A DNA stretch of 56,078 bases from Alloyangia pacifica (GCF_020524285.1 NZ_JAIVKX010000026.1:1-56078); one strand, 5' to 3'; positions 26,798 through 36,224 are shown, numbered from the stretch's first letter. A program made the numbers and translations. Notes: a model not told the origin generated them from the sequence alone.

Positions 26798-27570
26798 ACA
26801 AGGCCACGGCTCGCAAAGACATGGCCTGGTCCGCCGCCTCGGTGGCCGCTGTGGTGCTGCTGTGGCAGGCGGTGTCTACGTGGTTCGTCGACCCGATGTT
26901 CCTGCCCACCCCGGTCGCCGTGCTTCAGGGCGCCTGGCAGTTGCTGCTCGACGGCACACTGCTGAGCTCCATCGCGGTGTCGATGATGCGGATCCTGTCG
27001 GGCTGGATTTTGGGCAGCGCCATCGCCATCCCGATCGGTCTCGCGGTCGGTGTGTCGCGCACTGCGCGCGCCCTGATCGACCCGTTTATCCACTTCTTCC
27101 GCTTCGTTCCGGCGATCGCGCTCGTCACGCTGTTCATCGTGTGGTTCGGCGTCGGCGAAGTCAGCAAGATCATCCTGATCGCCTATGCCACGGCCTTCAT
27201 CGTGACGGTGAACACCGCCAGCGGCGTGTCGGGCATCTCTCAGGACAAGCTCGATGCGGCACGCTGCCTCGGCGCGAAACCGCTTCAGGTCTTCCGGCGC
27301 GTGACGATCCCGGCGAGCCTGCCGTCGATCTACGTCGGCATGCGGCTGGCGCTGGCCTCGTCGTTCCTGGTCATCGCGGCGGCAGAGATGCTCGCGGCGG
27401 ACTCGGGGCTTGGCTACATCATCTGGACCGCGCGCCTCTACTTCCAGGTCGATTGGATGTTCGCCGCGATCATCGTGCTCGGCCTGCTGGGCTTCATCAC
27501 GGACCGCCTGTGGCGGTGGGCTGGCCGCAGCCTGTTCCAGCGCTTCCTGCGCGGCGTGACCGGCTACTGA
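26782..27570 (+). CDS. SsuC/TauC-like ABC importer permease
   Basis: The 262-residue protein has about six transmembrane helices and the EAA loop [20 protein letters not shown], as in sulfonate and taurine importer permeases. It overlaps the ATPase gene by 16 bp in another frame and is followed after 64 bp by the sulfatase gene. It completes a three-gene importer with 25011-25976 and 25973-26797. Confidence 0.92.
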   Translation: MASAMNKATARKDMAWSAASVAAVVLLWQAVSTWFVDPMFLPTPVAVLQGAWQLLLDGTLLSSIAVSMMRILSGWILGSAIAIPIGLAVGVSRTARALIDPFIHFFRFVPAIALVTLFIVWFGVGEVSKIILIAYATAFIVTVNTASGVSGISQDKLDAARCLGAKPLQVFRRVTIPASLPSIYVGMRLALASSFLVIAAAEMLAADSGLGYIIWTARLYFQVDWMFAAIIVLGLLGFITDRLWRWAGRSLFQRFLRGVTGY

Positions 27571-27634
27571 TCAAGACACTTCCGGTGCGGCACCCGAGCG
27601 GGCCGCGCCGCCTCTCTTTTCAAGGACATTTCCG

Positions 27635-29869
27635 ATGACCCAAGACCCGCAGCCGCTCATCGGCCGGACCCACCATGAATCGAAGCGCGCCTATGCGCCG
27701 ATCCCCACCGGACCCGCCGGCCAGCCCAATGTGATCTATGTGGTGCTCGATGATGTGGGCTACGCGGATCTGGGCTGCTTCGGCTCGTCGATCGACACGC
27801 GGAATTTCGGCAGCCTGGCCGACCGCGGCCTGCGCTACAGCAATTTCCACACCACGACGCTTTGCTCGCCGACGCGCGCCTGTTTGCTGACCGGGCGTAA
27901 CCACCATTCGGTCGGCATGCGCTATCTGGCCAATGCCGACATGGGCTGGCCCTCGGGGCGCGGCGCAATCGACCATAAGGCCGGGACGCTGGCCGAGATG
28001 CTGCGGATGCAGGGCTATGCCACCTATGCGGTCGGCAAGTGGCACCTTGCGCCGACCGAGCAGGCCAACGCGGCGGGCCCCTTCGATCAGTGGCCGCTGG
28101 GGCGCGGCTTCGACCGCTTTTATGGCTTCATGAACGGCGGCACCGACCAGTATTACCCCGAGCTTTTCGAGGACAACCATTCGGCCACGCCCCCCGCCGG
28201 CCCCGAAGAGGGCTACCACCTGTCGGACGACCTTGCGGACAAAGCCGTGCGCTTCATGTCCGACAAGATGGCGATCTGGCCCGACAAGCCCTTCTTCCTC
28301 TACCTCTGCTACGGCGCGGGTCACTTCCCGCATCAGGCACCGAAGGAGGCGATGGAGCGCTACCGCGGCGCCTTTGCCCACGGTTGGGACGAGGAGCGCA
28401 CCCGCAGGCTCGCCAAGCAGAAGGCGACCGGCCTCGTGCCCGAGGGCACCGACCTGCCGCCGGCAAACCCCGGCGTGCGCGCCTGGGAGGAACTGTCGGC
28501 AGAAGAGCGCGAGGTCGCCGAACGGATGCAGGAGGCCTATGCGGGCTTTCTCGATCACACCGACAAGAGCTTTGGCCGTGTCCTCGACTTCCTTGACCGC
28601 ACCGGTCAGCGCGACAACACGATCATCGTGCTGATCTCTGACAATGGTGCCTCCATCGACTGCGATCCCGACGGCACCACCAACGTGCTGCGCTGGTTCA
28701 ACAAGATCCCCGACGATTACGCGGTTTCGGCGCAGCAGCTGGAAGACATCGGCGGCCCGCGCAGTTTCGGCAACTATCCCTGGGGCTGGGCGCAGGCGTC
28801 CAACACGCCGCTCAAGCTTTACAAGAGCTTTACCCATGGCGGCGGCGTGCGCGATCCGATGATCGTGTCCTGGCCTGCGGGCATGGAGCAGCAGGGCGAG
28901 GTGCGCAGCCAGTTCACCCATGCGACCGACATCACCCCGACCGTTCTGGAGATCTGCGGCATGCAGGCGCCCGAGACGATCAAGGGCGTGCCGCAGATGC
29001 CGGTGCATGGCGAGAGCTTCGCCTATTCCTTCGATGCGCCTGATGCCGAGACACGCAAGACCACGCAGTATTTCGAGATGTATGGCCACCGCAGCATCTG
29101 GCATCAGGGCTGGAAGGCGGTCACCCGCCACGAGGCAGGCACGGATTTCGAAACCGAGGCTTGGGAGCTCTATCACCTCGACGAGGATTTCTCGGAAACC
29201 CGCGATCTGTCGGCGGAGATGCCCGCCAAGCTCACCGAACTGAAGGAACGCTGGTGGGCCGAGGCCGGGCGCTACGGCGTCATGCCGCTCGACGACAGCG
29301 ACGTGCTGTTCCGTCCGCCCTATCGTCCGGGCGCGCCGCGCTGGCGCACCGCCTACAGTTTCTACCCGCCGATCTCGACCATTCCGCCCGAAGCGGCGCC
29401 GATGACGCAGGACTGCTCGCACCGGATCACCGTCACCGTCGAGCGGGACCGGCCCGACATGGAGGGCGCGCTGGTCTGTTTCGGCAACTGCCACGGCGGC
29501 TACGCGCTCGACATCTGCGACAACCGCTTGGTCTATGTCTACAACGCCGCTGGCACGCAGGTTGTGCGCCTGGTGTCCGACCGCGAGCTGCCCATGGGCC
29601 GCAGCGAGCTGTGCTTCGAGTTCGAGAAGACCGGCACGCTGGAAGGGCGGGGTCGCCTGCTGATCGACGGTGAGGAGGCCGGCGCCTGCCTGTTCCCCAA
29701 GACGTTGCTGCGGCTCTCGCTCTCGCCGCTGCGCTTCGGCTCGAGCCATCCCGAACCCGTCGATCCCGCGCAGCGCAAGCGCCCCGACTTCCAGGGCCGG
29801 CTGCTGCAGGTGGACTATGCGCTTGGTGATGACGGCGGTCTCAAGCCCGACACGCTGGATGTGGACTGA
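27635..29869 (+). CDS. type I sulfatase (CSPTR), cytoplasmic arylsulfatase-like
   Basis: The 744-residue protein is a type I sulfatase of the alkaline-phosphatase superfamily. The formylglycine cysteine is C77 in CSPTRACLLTG. Metal and active-site residues are visible as D39/D40 (VVLDDVGY), the DN of ISDNGAS and GKWHLAP. A C-terminal extension of about 170 residues, rich in beta-strand sequence, follows the core. There is no signal peptide (starts MTQDPQPLIG), so it should work in the cytoplasm after substrate uptake. It lies between the importer and a nucleoside hydrolase, and the maturase at 23253-24164 would activate it. Its substrate is probably the sulfate ester brought in by the importer; release of sulfate also feeds sulfur metabolism. 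Confidence 0.94.
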   Translation: MTQDPQPLIGRTHHESKRAYAPIPTGPAGQPNVIYVVLDDVGYADLGCFGSSIDTRNFGSLADRGLRYSNFHTTTLCSPTRACLLTGRNHHSVGMRYLANADMGWPSGRGAIDHKAGTLAEMLRMQGYATYAVGKWHLAPTEQANAAGPFDQWPLGRGFDRFYGFMNGGTDQYYPELFEDNHSATPPAGPEEGYHLSDDLADKAVRFMSDKMAIWPDKPFFLYLCYGAGHFPHQAPKEAMERYRGAFAHGWDEERTRRLAKQKATGLVPEGTDLPPANPGVRAWEELSAEEREVAERMQEAYAGFLDHTDKSFGRVLDFLDRTGQRDNTIIVLISDNGASIDCDPDGTTNVLRWFNKIPDDYAVSAQQLEDIGGPRSFGNYPWGWAQASNTPLKLYKSFTHGGGVRDPMIVSWPAGMEQQGEVRSQFTHATDITPTVLEICGMQAPETIKGVPQMPVHGESFAYSFDAPDAETRKTTQYFEMYGHRSIWHQGWKAVTRHEAGTDFETEAWELYHLDEDFSETRDLSAEMPAKLTELKERWWAEAGRYGVMPLDDSDVLFRPPYRPGAPRWRTAYSFYPPISTIPPEAAPMTQDCSHRITVTVERDRPDMEGALVCFGNCHGGYALDICDNRLVYVYNAAGTQVVRLVSDRELPMGRSELCFEFEKTGTLEGRGRLLIDGEEAGACLFPKTLLRLSLSPLRFGSSHPEPVDPAQRKRPDFQGRLLQVDYALGDDGGLKPDTLDVD

Positions 29870-29874
29870 CCGCC

Positions 29875-30813
29875 ATGAAGATGATCATCGACACCGATCC
29901 CGGCATCGACGACGCCATGGCGATCCTCTACGCTGCGGCGCATCCCGGGATCGAGCTGCTGGGGCTGACCACGGTCTTTGGCAATGTCACCGCCCGGCAG
30001 GCCACGCGCAACGCGCTGCACCTCGTGGAAAGGGCAGGGCTCGACATCCCGGTGGCGCAGGGGGAGAACAAGCCTCTGGTCAACGGGCCGATCGAGCCCA
30101 GCCACCACGTACACGGACCAGAGGGGTTCGGCGAACTGACCTCCATCGACGCCCGTGGCACGAAAGAGGAGGAGGGCGCTGCCGCTTTCCTCGTGCGGAT
30201 GGCGCGGCAGCACCGCGGCGAGCTGGTGCTCTGCCCGGTGGGGCCGATGACCAATATCGCCAAGGCGATGCTGCTCGACCCGGAGTTTGCCGGGAACCTC
30301 GCCGGGATCGTCTTCATGGGCGGCGCGCTGGACGTGCCGGGCAATGTGACGCCGCATGCCGAGGCCAATGCCTACCACGACCCGCATGCGCTCGACGTCG
30401 TGCTGCAGAGCGGCGCGGCGATCCGCATGGTTGGCCTCGACGTGACGAACCGGGTCCTGCTCGATGCGGGGGATTTCGAAGCGCTTGCGCGGATCAATCC
30501 CGCGCAGGGGCCGTTCCTGCAGGAGATAAGCGGGCTCTACCTCGAGTTCTACGCCGGGCGCGCGCAGGAGGGCTGCGGGCTGCATGATCCGCTGACCGTG
30601 ATGGCCGCGGTGATGCCGGATCTGCTGGGCCTCACGCCGACGCCGGTCCGGGTGGTGCTCGAGGGGCCCGAGGGCGGCGCGACCCGGCGCACGACCGGCC
30701 GGGCCGAGATCGAGGTGGCGACGGCCTGCGATCCAGAGCTGGTCAAGGAGCTGTTCTTCGCGCCGTTCCGCGTTGCCGCGTCGGCGAAGGTCGGCGCGGT
30801 TGCGATCCCGTGA
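29875..30813 (+). CDS. nucleoside hydrolase (inosine-uridine preferring type)
   Basis: The 312-residue protein carries the calcium-binding aspartate cluster IIDTDPGIDDAMA at the N-terminus and CGLHDPLTV near residue 240, where the catalytic acid histidine lies in the family. Such enzymes hydrolyse the N-glycosidic bond of ribonucleosides. It starts 5 bp after the sulfatase stop, so it is probably translated with it. Together with the sulfatase and a SsuA/THI5-like importer it suggests that the imported compound, or its desulfated form, contains an N-riboside, though a role in unrelated salvage cannot be excluded. Confidence 0.9.
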   Translation: MKMIIDTDPGIDDAMAILYAAAHPGIELLGLTTVFGNVTARQATRNALHLVERAGLDIPVAQGENKPLVNGPIEPSHHVHGPEGFGELTSIDARGTKEEEGAAAFLVRMARQHRGELVLCPVGPMTNIAKAMLLDPEFAGNLAGIVFMGGALDVPGNVTPHAEANAYHDPHALDVVLQSGAAIRMVGLDVTNRVLLDAGDFEALARINPAQGPFLQEISGLYLEFYAGRAQEGCGLHDPLTVMAAVMPDLLGLTPTPVRVVLEGPEGGATRRTTGRAEIEVATACDPELVKELFFAPFRVAASAKVGAVAIP

Positions 30814-30821
30814 CGGCCCAT

Positions 30822-30854
30822 GCGCCGCCCGCGCTCCGAGGGGCCGGGCGGCGC
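30822..30854 (+). terminator. strong hairpin after nucleoside hydrolase
   Basis: GCGCCGCCCG (30822-30831) pairs perfectly with CGGGCGGCGC (30845-30854) around a 13-base loop, just after the operon's last gene. There is no T-run, but the stem is long and GC-rich, which supports termination or mRNA stabilisation. Confidence 0.5.
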
Positions 30855-30927
30855 GGCTTGACCGGCTCAGGCACCGCGCTCCGACTTGCACTTCGCTCAC
30901 GGCTGCGCGATTATTCCTTTCGGAAAA

Positions 30928-30938
30928 GATAATTTATC
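30928..30938. promoter_or_regulatory. palindrome GATAA-T-TTATC upstream of the MarR gene
   Basis: The inverted repeat GATAA-T-TTATC lies 10 bp before the MarR ATG at 30948. The 10-mer GAAAAGATAA (30923-30932) recurs exactly at 31519-31528 in front of the binding-protein gene, so both may be MarR sites. Confidence 0.5.
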
Positions 30939-30947
30939 GGAAACCTG

Positions 30948-31463
30948 ATGTCTTATTCGGTCAAGGACGAGCGCGATTTCGTGGACGAGGCGATCTTGCT
31001 GTGGACGGAGGAAGTGCCGGAGCTTGATACCTCCGGCAAGCAGATTACCGGGCGCATCCTGCGGCTGGCGGAGTTCATCAACGAGCGGATGAACGGTGTC
31101 CTGCACGAGCATGGCATAAAATACGGAACCTACGCGATCCTCGCGACCCTGCGGGCAAGCGGGGCGCCCTACGCCATGACGCCGAAATCCCTGCAGGCGA
31201 CGTTGGTCGTCTCGTCGGGCGGTCTTTCCAACCAGATCGCCCGGCTCGAAGGCAAGGGACTTGTGACGCGCGAGGTCGATCCATCGGATGGCCGGGGGGT
31301 TCTGGTGCGCCTCACCCGCGAGGGCTGCGCGCTCGCCGACAGGACCATGCCGCCACAAGCCAGTGCCGAACGGGATTTCGTACGCATGCTCTCCGCCGAG
31401 GAGCGGCAGCAACTGGAGGATCTTCTGCGCCGCGTGCTGCTGCTGAACTCGATCCACAGATAA
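30948..31463 (+). CDS. MarR-family transcriptional regulator
   Basis: The 171-residue protein has a MarR winged-helix domain (residues about 40-130): TYAILATLRASG, TPKSLQATLVVSSGGLSNQI for the recognition helix, and EVDPSDGRGVLVRLT for the wing. It is just upstream of, and codirectional with, the polyamine-type importer. It probably represses the importer and itself in response to a small phenolic or amine ligand. The repeated 10-mer GAAAAGATAA in front of both genes supports this. Confidence 0.88.
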   Translation: MSYSVKDERDFVDEAILLWTEEVPELDTSGKQITGRILRLAEFINERMNGVLHEHGIKYGTYAILATLRASGAPYAMTPKSLQATLVVSSGGLSNQIARLEGKGLVTREVDPSDGRGVLVRLTREGCALADRTMPPQASAERDFVRMLSAEERQQLEDLLRRVLLLNSIHR

Positions 31464-31509
31464 GCGGATGAGCAGAACTTGGGCGATCTTCGCGCCGATT
31501 GCTTTTGGG

Positions 31510-31527
31510 TATCTTTATGAAAAGATA
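31510..31527. promoter_or_regulatory. inverted repeat TATCTT-N6-AAGATA upstream of the importer
   Basis: A 6-bp inverted repeat with 6-bp spacer lies 63 bp before the importer binding-protein gene. It contains the 10-mer GAAAAGATAA shared with the MarR promoter. Confidence 0.5.
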
Positions 31528-31590
31528 AAACTGGACAGACCAAGGGAATCTCCCCAAGCTCGAGGCAGATAATCGACAACAGGGATCAAC

Positions 31591-32601
31591 ATGAAACACC
31601 TTGCAGTTCTCGGCGCGTTGCTCGCGTCGGTCGCATCGCCGGCTCTTGCGGATGATGTCGTGGTCGGCACATTTGGCGGTTCCTTCGGCGAAGCCGTCGC
31701 GCAATGCCACATCGCACCCTTCGAGGATGCCTCGGGCGACACGGTGATCACCCAGGAAGGCAGCTCGTCGCAGTTCGCCTCGATGGTCCGCGCGACCGGC
31801 GGCAGCAGCGACTTCGACGTGATCTACATCGACAATTCCTTTGCCACCCAGCTTGGCTCGGAAAGCCTCGTCGAGTCGCTCGACCATGCCAAGCTGCCGA
31901 ATGCGGCAAATTTCGACCCGCAGGTCTGGGGACCGGACGACAGCTTCGTGCAATTCATGTGGGCGGCCACTGCGCTGGCCTACAACCCCGAGCTGGTCGA
32001 CACCCCGCCGACCAGTTGGAGCGCCGTCTTCGATCCCGCCTACAAGGGCAAGGTTGCGCTGCCGGACATCTCCGGCACCGCGGGCGTCCACTTCCTGCTT
32101 GCGGCGGCGCGGTTGAACGGTGGCGATATCGACAACCTCGATCCCGGCTTCGAGGCCATCGCCAAGATTGCCCCCGATGTGCAGGCCTACTACACCCAGG
32201 CCGACCAGCTGATCAGCATGTTCGAGCGCGGCGAGATCGCCATGGCCCCCTGGTACACCGACCGTGCCGCCTCGGCCGCGGCCGGCGGCGTGCCGGTCAA
32301 GATCGCCTATCCGACGGAGGGCGGCATTGGCATCAACGTCACGCTGATCATCCCCAAGGGCGCGGCCAACCCCGAGGGCGCTTACGGCTTCATCGACACG
32401 ATCCTCTCGCCCGAGGCGCAATCCTGCCTCGCCGAGAAGATGTACGAGGGCCCGGTGAACCCCGAGACCAAGCTCGAAGGTGCCGCCGCCGAAGCCGTGC
32501 CGACCGAAGCCTACCCGACGCTCTACTTCCCCGACCCCGAAGTGGTGGCGGCGAACGTCGGTGACTGGCGCGCCCGCTGGCAGCGCGAGATCACCCGCTA
32601 A
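31591..32601 (+). CDS. spermidine/putrescine-type ABC substrate-binding protein
   Basis: The 336-residue protein has a Sec signal ending near ALADDV (residue 22) and the PotD-like/ family 1 binding fold, with a GTFGGSFG strand near the N-terminus and YNPELVDTPPTSW in the hinge-side region. It is followed by an ATPase with a TOBE domain and two permeases. The downstream enzymes suggest that the ligand may be a cyclic imide, ureide or amide rather than a simple polyamine. Specificity is inference only. Confidence 0.9.
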   Translation: MKHLAVLGALLASVASPALADDVVVGTFGGSFGEAVAQCHIAPFEDASGDTVITQEGSSSQFASMVRATGGSSDFDVIYIDNSFATQLGSESLVESLDHAKLPNAANFDPQVWGPDDSFVQFMWAATALAYNPELVDTPPTSWSAVFDPAYKGKVALPDISGTAGVHFLLAAARLNGGDIDNLDPGFEAIAKIAPDVQAYYTQADQLISMFERGEIAMAPWYTDRAASAAAGGVPVKIAYPTEGGIGINVTLIIPKGAANPEGAYGFIDTILSPEAQSCLAEKMYEGPVNPETKLEGAAAEAVPTEAYPTLYFPDPEVVAANVGDWRARWQREITR

Positions 32602-32632
32602 TCTCCCTTCGGAAATTTTGACCATGCCCGCT

Positions 32633-32653
32633 GCCCGCGCCTTCTGCGCGGGC
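32633..32653 (+). terminator. hairpin between binding-protein and ATPase genes
   Basis: GCCCGCGC (32633-32640) pairs with GCGCGGGC (32646-32653) around a 5-base loop, 32 bp after the binding-protein stop. There is no T-run. It probably tunes expression of the downstream ATPase and permeases relative to the abundant binding protein. Confidence 0.55.
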
Positions 32654-32697
32654 CGGGCCCCTGTGTGGCCCTGCCTCACACTCAGACGGAGACTCCA

Positions 32698-33753
32698 GTG
32701 TCGTCACTCACGATCAAGAACCTCAAGAAACGATACGACGACCTTACTGTCGTGAACTCGGTGTCCCTCGATGTCGCGCAGGGGGAATTCGTTTCGCTTC
32801 TCGGGCCGTCAGGCTGCGGCAAGACCACGATCCTGCGGATGATCGCGGGGCTGCTCGACCCCAGCGGCGGGCAGATCCTCTTCGGCGAGACCGACGTGAC
32901 CCGGTTGCCCCCGAACCGCCGCAACATCGGCCTCGTCTTCCAGAGCTACGCGCTGTTCCCGCATCTGACCGTCTTCGAGAATGTCGCCTTCGGTCTGCGC
33001 CGACAGAAAGTGTCCGGCGCCGAACTCGACACCCGCGTCCGCGAGGCGCTCGAACGCGTCAGGCTCGGCCAGCATGGCGACCGCTACCCGCGCCAGCTTT
33101 CGGGCGGGCAGCAGCAGCGGGTGGCGCTGGCCCGGTCCATTGCGCCGCGCCCCTCGATCCTGCTGTTCGACGAACCGCTGTCGAACCTCGACGCGCAGCT
33201 GCGCGAAGAAATGCAGATCGAGATCAAGAGGTTGCAGGCCGACCTTCAGATCACCTCGCTCTTTGTCACCCACGATCAGCACGAGGCGATGACGCTGTCG
33301 GACCGCATCTGCCTGATGTCGGGCGGTGACATCCAGCAGTTCGCCTCGCCCGAGGAAGTCTACTTCCGTCCCGCCAACGGTTTCGTCTCCGGCTTCGTCG
33401 GCAGCCCGAACAAGCTGCAAGGCCGTGTCAGTGGCGGCAGGGTTGCCCTGGCCGAGGGCGTCATGCTCGACGCCGCGCCCTCGATGCTGGAGGGCGCGCC
33501 TCTGACCGTCACGCTGCGGCAGGAGGACATCCATCTCGTGCCCGGGGCGACCGGTGAGCTGTCGGGCACCATCAACCTGCGGATCTTCGAAGGCGCCAGC
33601 GTGCAATATGTCGTGTCGCTGGGGCAGGGGGTCGAGGTGCTGGCACGTGTCACCTCGCGCGGTCCCCTCGCCGATCTGGCGCCCGGAACGCAGGTGGCGC
33701 TCGAGATCGCGCCCGACCGCATCTTTCTGTCGCCCGCGGAGGTGTCGGCATGA
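32698..33753 (+). CDS. spermidine/putrescine-type ABC importer ATP-binding protein (PotA-like)
   Basis: The 351-residue protein has intact ATPase motifs: [37 protein letters not shown] and VTHDQ, followed by a C-terminal TOBE-like domain (residues about 240-350). The GTG at 32698 has GGAG six bases upstream and gives a typical N-terminus ([14 protein letters not shown] after the initiator); another GTG at 32665 is in frame. Its stop overlaps the permease start by 4 bp. Confidence 0.93.
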   Translation: MSSLTIKNLKKRYDDLTVVNSVSLDVAQGEFVSLLGPSGCGKTTILRMIAGLLDPSGGQILFGETDVTRLPPNRRNIGLVFQSYALFPHLTVFENVAFGLRRQKVSGAELDTRVREALERVRLGQHGDRYPRQLSGGQQQRVALARSIAPRPSILLFDEPLSNLDAQLREEMQIEIKRLQADLQITSLFVTHDQHEAMTLSDRICLMSGGDIQQFASPEEVYFRPANGFVSGFVGSPNKLQGRVSGGRVALAEGVMLDAAPSMLEGAPLTVTLRQEDIHLVPGATGELSGTINLRIFEGASVQYVVSLGQGVEVLARVTSRGPLADLAPGTQVALEIAPDRIFLSPAEVSA

Positions 33754-34607
33754 ATTCGTCCCGCTGGCTGGGCGCCGGGCTGGTTCTGCCCGCGACCGCG
33801 CTCCTTCTATTGCTCTTCCTCGCTCCGACGCTGCTCATGGGGCTGATGAGCCTGCGCAACTACACTGCCGGAACCGGCGTGGGCTCGGATTGGACCATTG
33901 CCAACTACCTGTCTGTGCTCACCGATGGCTTCTACATCGAGATCATGGCCCGCACGCTGTTTCTGGGGCTGGTGGTGACGCTGGCCACGCTGCTTCTGGG
34001 CTTTCCGTTGGCGCTGTTCATCCTGCGCTCGTCTCCGGCTGTGCAGACGCTGACCATCCTGCTGGTGATCTTCCCGCTGCTCTGCAACATCGTGGTGCGG
34101 TCCTTCGGCTGGATGGTGCTGCTCTCGCCCAACGGGGTGATCAACGAGACGCTGGCCTCGCTCGGCCTCATCGCCGAGCCGCTCGACCTGATGTACAACC
34201 TGACCGGCGTCGTCATCGGCCTCACGCAGATCTACCTGCCGTTCATGGTGCTGCTTCTGGTGCCGGCGCTGCAAAACATTCCCGCCGATGTCGAGGCGGC
34301 GGCGCTCGGGCTGCGCGCCTCGCGCCCGCGCACCTTCGCGACGATCATCGTGCCGCTGGCGCTGCCGGGCATCATCACCGGATCGATCCTTGTTTTCGTG
34401 CTGACGATCTCGGCGCTCGTCACCCCGCGCATGCTGGGCGGGCCGACCTACAAGGTCATGGCGACGCAGATCTACGACGAGTTCATGACCAACTTGAACT
34501 GGCCCGCAGGGGCGGCGCTCGCCTTCATCCTCACGGCCATCACGCTCGGATTGATCTGGGGGGCCAACCGCCTGGCGGCGCGCTACACGAAGGGGCTTCA
34601 GGCATGA
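33750..34607 (+). CDS. ABC importer permease (PotB-like)
   Basis: The 285-residue membrane protein has about six helices, a LLMGLMSLRNYT loop near the first helix and an EAA loop, VEAAALGLRASRPRTFATII, for ATPase contact. It overlaps the ATPase stop and the next permease start by 4 bp each, so the three are translated together. Confidence 0.92.
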   Translation: MNSSRWLGAGLVLPATALLLLLFLAPTLLMGLMSLRNYTAGTGVGSDWTIANYLSVLTDGFYIEIMARTLFLGLVVTLATLLLGFPLALFILRSSPAVQTLTILLVIFPLLCNIVVRSFGWMVLLSPNGVINETLASLGLIAEPLDLMYNLTGVVIGLTQIYLPFMVLLLVPALQNIPADVEAAALGLRASRPRTFATIIVPLALPGIITGSILVFVLTISALVTPRMLGGPTYKVMATQIYDEFMTNLNWPAGAALAFILTAITLGLIWGANRLAARYTKGLQA

Positions 34608-35392
34608 TCCCGCGCAAACCCACGTTGCTGCTCACGCTCTTCGCTCTCCTCGTCCTAGTCTTCATGAACGCGCCCACGGTGGTGGTCGTCCTCGCCTCTT
34701 TCACCAAGACCAGCTACCTGACCGTGCCGCCGCAGGGTTGGACGCTGGATTGGTTCTCGGAGGTGCTGACGGACCGCGGCTACCGCCGCGCGATCTCGAC
34801 CAGTCTGACGCTGGCGGCGGGCGCCACGGCGCTGTCGATCCTGCTGGGCACCGCGGCGAGCTACGCGCTGCACCACCGGCTGGTGCGGGGCCGGGACGCG
34901 ATCCTGTCGCTGGTCATGGCACCGCTGGTCTTCCCGGCCGTGGTGATCGGGGTCGCGCTGCTGCAGTACATCTCGATGCTCGGGTTCCGCGGGCAGTTCT
35001 GGATCCTGATGCTTGCGCACGTGCTGATCACGCTGCCCTACGTGGTGCGCTCGGCCATGTCGTCACTGACCGGGCTCAACCCGCAGCTCGAAGAGGCGGC
35101 GATGGTGCTCGGCTCGAACCGCTTCGAGGCGTTCCGGCTGGTCACCCTGCCGCTGCTGAAACCGGGGCTCGTCGCGGGGGGCATCTTCTCCTTCGTCACC
35201 TCGCTCGACAACGTGCCGGTGACCATCTTCCTGCTGACGCCGCGGCAGACCACGCTGCCGGTCAAGATCTTCGCCTCGGTCGAGCATGGCGTCGACCCCT
35301 CGATCGCTGCCGCCTCGACCCTGCTGGTCGCGGGCACCGCGATCGCTCTCATCCTGGCCCAGAAATGGGTCTCCTTCACCCGTTTCTTCTGA
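34604..35392 (+). CDS. ABC importer permease (PotC-like)
   Basis: The 262-residue membrane protein starts at ATG 34604, overlapping the PotB-like stop. It shows FASFTKT-like sequence (VLASFTKTSYL) after the first helix and an EAA loop, EEAAMVLGSNRFEAFRLVTL. It is the second pore subunit of the polyamine-type importer and is followed after 13 bp by a hydrolase gene. Confidence 0.92.
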   Translation: MIPRKPTLLLTLFALLVLVFMNAPTVVVVLASFTKTSYLTVPPQGWTLDWFSEVLTDRGYRRAISTSLTLAAGATALSILLGTAASYALHHRLVRGRDAILSLVMAPLVFPAVVIGVALLQYISMLGFRGQFWILMLAHVLITLPYVVRSAMSSLTGLNPQLEEAAMVLGSNRFEAFRLVTLPLLKPGLVAGGIFSFVTSLDNVPVTIFLLTPRQTTLPVKIFASVEHGVDPSIAAASTLLVAGTAIALILAQKWVSFTRFF

Positions 35393-35405
35393 ACTGGACA
35401 CGACC

Positions 35406-36224
35406 ATGAGCTTTACCTCCAAGGGCTTCCCGATGATGCTCACCTTCGATCTCGATTGCGAGACGATGTGGACCGCGCGCGACCCCGAGGCGCACAAGAG
35501 ACCGATCCTGATGTCGCAGGGCGCCTATGGCTGGAAGCGCGGCGTATGGCGGGTGCTCGAGGTGCTGAAGCGGCACGAGATCACCTCGACCTTCTTTGTG
35601 CCGGGCCTTGTCGTCGAGGCGCATCCCGAGGTGGTCGAGGCGCTGCTGAAGGACGGTCACGAGATCGCCCATCACAGCCACACCCACCGCTGGATCGTCA
35701 CCCTGAGCCCCGAGGAGGAGCGCGAGGAGATGGAACTGGCGCAGCAGGCGATCATCCGCGCCACCGGCGAGGCCCCGCGCGGCTGGCGCAGCCCGGCGGC
35801 CGAGGTCACAGACGTGACCATGGACCTGATCAAGGAATACGGCTTTTCCTACTCGTCGAACTTCTTCGACGACGATGCGCCCTACATGCTCAAGGTGCGC
35901 GGCGAGCCCATCGACTGCGTCGAGCTGCCGTTCCGCTATATCAATACCGACAGCCCCTACTTCCAGTTCGCCAAGATCCTGCCCGGCCGCACCATCACCT
36001 CGCCGCCGCAGGTGGTCGACACCTGGAGCTGGGAATTCGACACGCTCTACGCCGAGGACCGCATGATGGTCACCGCCATGCACCCCGAGTTCATCGGCCA
36101 GCCGTCGGGCGCCATCGTGCTCGACAGGTTCATCCGGCACATCCGCAGCCATGACAACGTCTGGATCGACCGCTGCGACCGCATCGCCGCCGACATGGCC
36201 GCGCGGATGAAGGCCACCGCATGA
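35406..36224 (+). CDS. NodB/PuuE-type polysaccharide-deacetylase family hydrolase
   Basis: The 272-residue protein has the NodB fold with the aspartates of TFDLD (D15, D17) and the metal histidines of HHSHTH (H90 and H94). There is no signal peptide. Cytoplasmic members include the allantoinase PuuE and cyclic-imide hydrolases, which open amide rings rather than deacetylate polymers. Placed between an importer and an amidase gene, ring opening of an imported imide or ureide is the preferred inference. Its stop overlaps the next gene by 4 bp. Confidence 0.88.
   Translation: MSFTSKGFPMMLTFDLDCETMWTARDPEAHKRPILMSQGAYGWKRGVWRVLEVLKRHEITSTFFVPGLVVEAHPEVVEALLKDGHEIAHHSHTHRWIVTLSPEEEREEMELAQQAIIRATGEAPRGWRSPAAEVTDVTMDLIKEYGFSYSSNFFDDDAPYMLKVRGEPIDCVELPFRYINTDSPYFQFAKILPGRTITSPPQVVDTWSWEFDTLYAEDRMMVTAMHPEFIGQPSGAIVLDRFIRHIRSHDNVWIDRCDRIAADMAARMKATA

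Noticed and set aside
27620-29749. Minus-strand frame of about 700 codons over the sulfatase
   Set aside because: The sulfatase carries intact CSPTR and metal motifs, while this frame is an antisense GC artefact.
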